Shown here piece after piece: positions 30,770 through 33,628 of a DNA stretch of 33,628 nucleotides (the first letter of the stretch is position 1; every line of letters begins with the position of its first letter). Source of the stretch: Actinomadura sp. HBU206391 (GTDB taxonomy: Bacteria > Actinomycetota > Actinomycetes > Streptosporangiales > Streptosporangiaceae); assembly GCF_014323665.1 (NCBI RefSeq), contig NZ_JABVEB010000059.1:1-33628 (forward strand). Reading direction: 5' to 3'. The position numbers were made by a program, and so were the translations under genes. Under the pieces are notes generated by a model, which was not told the DNA's origin, searched no databases, and saw nothing but the letters and a program-made list of their open reading frames with translations.

Positions 30770-30975
30770 AGCCCTAGTCTCCACCGTGCCGAGGACAGTC
30801 TGCCTGCGGTGTTCACCTCTCGGCTGCCGGGCTGACCCCGCTCCCCCTCACCCACAGCAGCCGCCCGTCCGCCCGTTACGCGGACGATCTCGCGTGGCCG
30901 GTATCCGGGCGGGCAGGGACCCTGCGCCGACACCAGGCTGCCAGCCGGGGCCGCTGCTCGCGAGCAGCTCTCGTG

Positions 30976-31989
30976 CTACCCCTCCGGCTCGTCCCGCAGC
31001 ACTTGTGCGACCTCGCGGCAGCGCGCCAGCGCCGCCCGGGCGTAACCGGGCGAGGCCCCGGCGAGACCGCAAGACGGCGTGAGCACGATCTGCTCCGCCA
31101 TCCGGGCGGGCGGGAAGCCCAGTCGCCCCCACAACTCCCTGGCAGGGCGCGCGGACGCCCGGGCCGATGGGAACGCCGTGTCGGTTCCGGGGACGACGCC
31201 GAGAAAGAGGCCGATGCCCGCCTCGATTGCCTCACCGACCGCTTCGTCGGCTTTCGTGGGGATCAGACCGGCGTCCACCGAGATCGCCTTCGCCCCGGCC
31301 GCGCGCAACAGTCCGTACGGAACGTCCCGCGCGCAGCAGTGGACGATCGGATACGCGTCGCCGGCGCGCAGAACCCGTCCCAGTCCCTCCTCGGCCAGCG
31401 TAGCCTCCACCGCGCGGAGCCGGCCGAAACCGCTCGCCGTGGGGACCGTCCCGGCGAGCGCACCGGGCAGGCCCGGTTCGTCGACCTGCAGCAGGATCTC
31501 GGCGCTCGGGAGCCTCCGGCGCACGTCGGCGACGTGCACGCGGACCCCCTCGGCGAGCGAGTCGATCAGATCACGGATGGCCCCCGCGTCCTTGAGCGTA
31601 CGGTCACCGTGTTTGAGCTCGATGGTCGCGGCGAGCGTCCACGGCCCGGCGACCTGGATCTTGAACGGCCCCCCGTAGTCGCCCGCCTGCTCCTCGAGGG
31701 CGTCGAGATCGCGGGCGAGGTGGTCACGCGCCCGCTGCAGATCCCGGCCCGGCCGGTCGGCGAACCGCCAGCCCGAGGGCTGCAGCGCCACCGGCAGCTC
31801 CACGAGCAGTCCCGCGGTGCGCCCGGTCAGGTCGGCCCCGGGACCGCGGGCGGGCAGCTCGGGCAGATGCGGGAGATCGGGCAGCTCACCCAGCACGACG
31901 CGCAACGTCTCGGCCGGATCATCACCTGGGAAGGACCCGATCCCCGTCGCGCTCGCGGCCGGCCACGGGAAGGTCATCGGTTCTGGCAC
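30976..31989 (-). CDS. MetE-like (cobalamin-independent methionine synthase family) protein
   Basis: The 337-residue protein resembles only the C-terminal catalytic barrel of MetE (usual length about 750). It starts TGIGSFPGDDPAETLRVVL and keeps zinc-site residues: the HCC at 217-219 (IVHCCARD, fitting the H-x-C pair) and C307 in LTPSCGLAG. The substrate-like segment VDEPGLPG is present. Without the N-terminal half it may use a methyl donor other than methyltetrahydrofolate triglutamate, as proposed for archaeal core MetE; the true reaction is unknown. The GTG start at 31989 is 7 nt from a TAGGCT box with no Shine-Dalgarno, suggesting leaderless translation; ATG 31977 is the alternative. It is divergent from the small lipoprotein gene, 35 nt away. 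Confidence 0.85.
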   Translation of the reverse strand: MPEPMTFPWPAASATGIGSFPGDDPAETLRVVLGELPDLPHLPELPARGPGADLTGRTAGLLVELPVALQPSGWRFADRPGRDLQRARDHLARDLDALEEQAGDYGGPFKIQVAGPWTLAATIELKHGDRTLKDAGAIRDLIDSLAEGVRVHVADVRRRLPSAEILLQVDEPGLPGALAGTVPTASGFGRLRAVEATLAEEGLGRVLRAGDAYPIVHCCARDVPYGLLRAAGAKAISVDAGLIPTKADEAVGEAIEAGIGLFLGVVPGTDTAFPSARASARPARELWGRLGFPPARMAEQIVLTPSCGLAGASPGYARAALARCREVAQVLRDEPEG

Positions 31990-31996
31990 ATGCCGA

Positions 31997-32017
31997 AGCC
32001 TAACGAGGCTCTATCCT
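31997..32017. promoter_or_regulatory. Back-to-back leaderless promoters in a 35-bp gap
   Basis: The minus strand has TAGGCT (31997-32002) 7 nt before the GTG at 31989. The plus strand has TATCCT (32012-32017) 7 nt before the ATG at 32025. Both are TANNNT -10 boxes, arranged symmetrically. The gap is only 35 nt and no Shine-Dalgarno is visible for either gene, so both mRNAs probably begin at the start codon. Clear -35 boxes are lacking. Confidence 0.5.
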
Positions 32018-32024
32018 CGCGGGC

Positions 32025-32591
32025 ATGCCCCCGCACCCGCACCGGAGCCCGCGGACGCTCCGCTCGCTCATGTCACCGGCCTCGCTAGCGTCGCTGGCCC
32101 TCATCACCACACTCTCGGCCTGCGGCACCGGCTCCTCCCCGGGCGCGGCGCCGCGTGCCACCGTGCCGGCACCGGACCTATGCAAGGTCATCAGCCGCAG
32201 AACCGTCACCGTGGCGATGCACGGCAGACCGTCCGGCTGCGAGTCCATCGGCGACGCGAACAGCCGCATGACACGCTTCACCGGCACCGCCCGCCTGTCG
32301 GGCCGCAGGGCGCCGGTCGCCCTGGCCATCTCGTACGACACGCGCCGCGATCCACGGACCGGAGCCGACCGCTGGCGGACGGTCGGCCATCCCACCGGTT
32401 CTCGGGTCAGCCTGCTCGGGGTCGGCGAGAGCGCCGTCTTCGACCCCAAGCACTCACCTCAGCTCCGTACGACCCAGGGCGACCTGATCGTCTCTGTCGC
32501 GCTGAAGGTCACCGGCGCACCGGTGCCCCAGACCAAGCTGCCGGACAACCTCCAGGCCGTCGCCAGCGAGGCCGTGGCCGCGGCGCGCTGA
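32025..32591 (+). CDS. Small putative lipoprotein (DUF3558-like)
   Basis: This 188-residue protein has a signal peptide ending in the lipobox LSAC (C33), after SPASLASLALITTLSACGTG, so it should be lipid-anchored on the outer face of the membrane. The mature part has a pair of cysteines (DLCKVISRRTV...GCESIGD) about 18 residues apart, as in DUF3558-type actinobacterial lipoproteins, and a GVGESAVF segment typical of such folds. No enzymatic motif is seen. The ATG at 32025 follows a TATCCT box by 7 nt; a later ATG at 32070 would also give a functional signal. It ends 25 nt before the convergent mnmA stop. The function is unknown. Confidence 0.75.
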   Translation: MPPHPHRSPRTLRSLMSPASLASLALITTLSACGTGSSPGAAPRATVPAPDLCKVISRRTVTVAMHGRPSGCESIGDANSRMTRFTGTARLSGRRAPVALAISYDTRRDPRTGADRWRTVGHPTGSRVSLLGVGESAVFDPKHSPQLRTTQGDLIVSVALKVTGAPVPQTKLPDNLQAVASEAVAAAR

Positions 32592-32616
32592 ACCGCCGCG
32601 AGAGAGCGTTGGCCCG

Positions 32617-33628
32617 TCAGGCGAAGACGCTGTCCGTGGCGGCGATGGTCGCCGAGCCCAGCACGGTGTCGCCGTCGTAGAGCACCGCGGCCTGGCCCGT
32701 GGCCACGCCCTTGGCGGGCGCGTGGAGCCGGATCCGCAGGAGGTCGCCCTCGACCCGGGCGGTGCAGTCGTACACCTCGCCGTGGGCCCGCAGCTGCACC
32801 TGGCAGTCGTGCGGCCCCGCCGGCGCTTCGGCCAGCCAGACCGGCCGCTCGCCCGTGATCTCGTGAACGTCGAGTGCCTCGCGCGGACCGACGGTCACCG
32901 TGTTGTTCACGGGCGAGATGTCGAGCACGTAGCGCGGCTTGCCGTCGGGCGCCGGTCGCCCGATCCGCAGCCCCTTGCGCTGGCCGACGGTGTAGGCGTA
33001 CGCGCCCTCGTGCTCGCCGAGGACCTCGCCGGAGGTGTCGACGATCGGGCCCGGCGCGGTGCCGAGGCGGCCTGCGAGGAAGGCCTGCGTGTCGCCGTCG
33101 GCGATGAAACAGACGTCGTGGCTGTCGGGCTTGTCGGCGACCTGCAGGCCGCGCCGCTCGGCCTCGCGCCGGATATCGGCCTTGGTGGTGTCCCCGAGCG
33201 GGAACATCGCGTGGGCGAGTTGTTCCCTGCTGCACACGGCGAGGACGTACGACTGGTCCTTGCCGTCGTCGACGCCGCGCCGCAGCACCCCGTCATCGAG
33301 CCGGGCGTAGTGCCCGGTGCACACGGCGTCGAACCCCAGGGCCAGCGCCTTGTCCAGCAGCGCCGCGAACTTGATCTTCTCGTTGCAGCGCAGGCACGGA
33401 TTCGGTGTGCGGCCGGCCGCGTACTCGTCCACGAAGTCCTGTACGACGTCCCGGTCGAACCGCTCGGCGAGATCCCAGACGTAGAAGGGGATGCCGATCA
33501 CATCCGCCGCCCGTCGCGCGTCGCGGGAGTCCTCGAGCGTGCAACACCCCCGGGCGCCGCTGCGGTAGGACTTCGGGTTGCTGGAGAGGGCCATGTGCAC
33601 GCCGGTGACGTCGTGCCCGACCTCGGCG
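32617..33628 (-). CDS. mnmA: tRNA-specific 2-thiouridylase (5' part beyond window edge)
   Basis: MnmA transfers sulfur to uridine 34 of Lys, Glu and Gln tRNAs with ATP. About 337 residues are visible. The frame is open to base 33628 and reads HDVTGVHMALSSNP, so the N-terminus with the SGGVDSS P-loop lies outside. Both catalytic cysteines are present: the first in NPCLRCNEKIKF and the second in SHDVCFIADGD. TGHYARL, YTVGQRKGLRIG and the C-terminal beta-barrel (TGQAAVLYDGDTVLGSATI) complete the family pattern. An internal ATG at 33600 is not the start. It is convergent with the small lipoprotein gene. Confidence 0.96.
   Translation of the reverse strand, partial: AEVGHDVTGVHMALSSNPKSYRSGARGCCTLEDSRDARRAADVIGIPFYVWDLAERFDRDVVQDFVDEYAAGRTPNPCLRCNEKIKFAALLDKALALGFDAVCTGHYARLDDGVLRRGVDDGKDQSYVLAVCSREQLAHAMFPLGDTTKADIRREAERRGLQVADKPDSHDVCFIADGDTQAFLAGRLGTAPGPIVDTSGEVLGEHEGAYAYTVGQRKGLRIGRPAPDGKPRYVLDISPVNNTVTVGPREALDVHEITGERPVWLAEAPAGPHDCQVQLRAHGEVYDCTARVEGDLLRIRLHAPAKGVATGQAAVLYDGDTVLGSATIAATDSVFA

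Noticed and set aside
30976..31989. Truncated or broken metE pseudogene
   Set aside because: It covers only the C-terminal MetE domain, but the zinc ligands and barrel are intact, the frame is clean and it has its own promoter-like signal. This fits the short MetE-like family rather than a remnant.

Overview
The window is about 70% GC, with strongly G/C-biased third codon positions, dense genes and many GTG or TTG starts. It encodes a type I SerA of about 530 residues, a GatCAB amidotransferase, an NAD+-dependent LigA and a short MetE-like protein beside mnmA. This is an actinobacterium, most likely of the Streptosporangiales (Nonomuraea/Streptosporangium/Microbispora type); the genus is an inference. 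It looks like chromosomal core. I see no phage, plasmid, CRISPR, tRNA or rRNA genes and no insertion sequence.

Most genes lie on the minus strand, so transcription mainly runs from high to low coordinates. Left part (1-14.5 kb): a branched-chain amino acid and serine neighbourhood. In transcription order it holds an ilvB leader-peptide attenuator, ilvB, ilvN, ilvC, an inserted padR/ABC-ATPase/FtsX-permease operon joined by ATGA overlaps, serA, a plus-strand secreted GH5-CBM2 cellulase, leuB, and ilvE (cut by the left edge). From memory the order ilvB-ilvN-ilvC-serA-leuB-ilvE matches Streptomyces; the padR operon and the cellulase are the accessory parts.

Middle (14.5-22 kb): a large membrane-bound PAS-GGDEF-EAL protein with a structured upstream region and a possible coupled small ORF, a D-2-hydroxyacid dehydrogenase, a divergent lipoprotein of the glucose/sorbosone dehydrogenase family, and an M4-like zinc metallopeptidase without a signal peptide.

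Right part (22-33.6 kb): gatC-gatA-gatB, an 850-bp repeat-rich gap, a second membrane-bound GGDEF-EAL protein, ligA, a MetE-like protein, a divergent small lipoprotein, and mnmA (cut by the right edge).

The most notable non-coding signals are: (1) the ilvB attenuator, with a 16-residue leader peptide containing ILVVL, apparently on a leaderless transcript; (2) a dispersed repeat with core ACAACTGCATGATCACGG, present as a perfect inverted pair near 2.4 kb and again near 26 kb; (3) a PadR-type palindrome between the -10 region and the padR start; (4) several genes with a -10-like box only 6-8 nt before the start codon, including two back-to-back promoters in a 35-bp gap. All functional calls come from reading the sequence; no database search was run.
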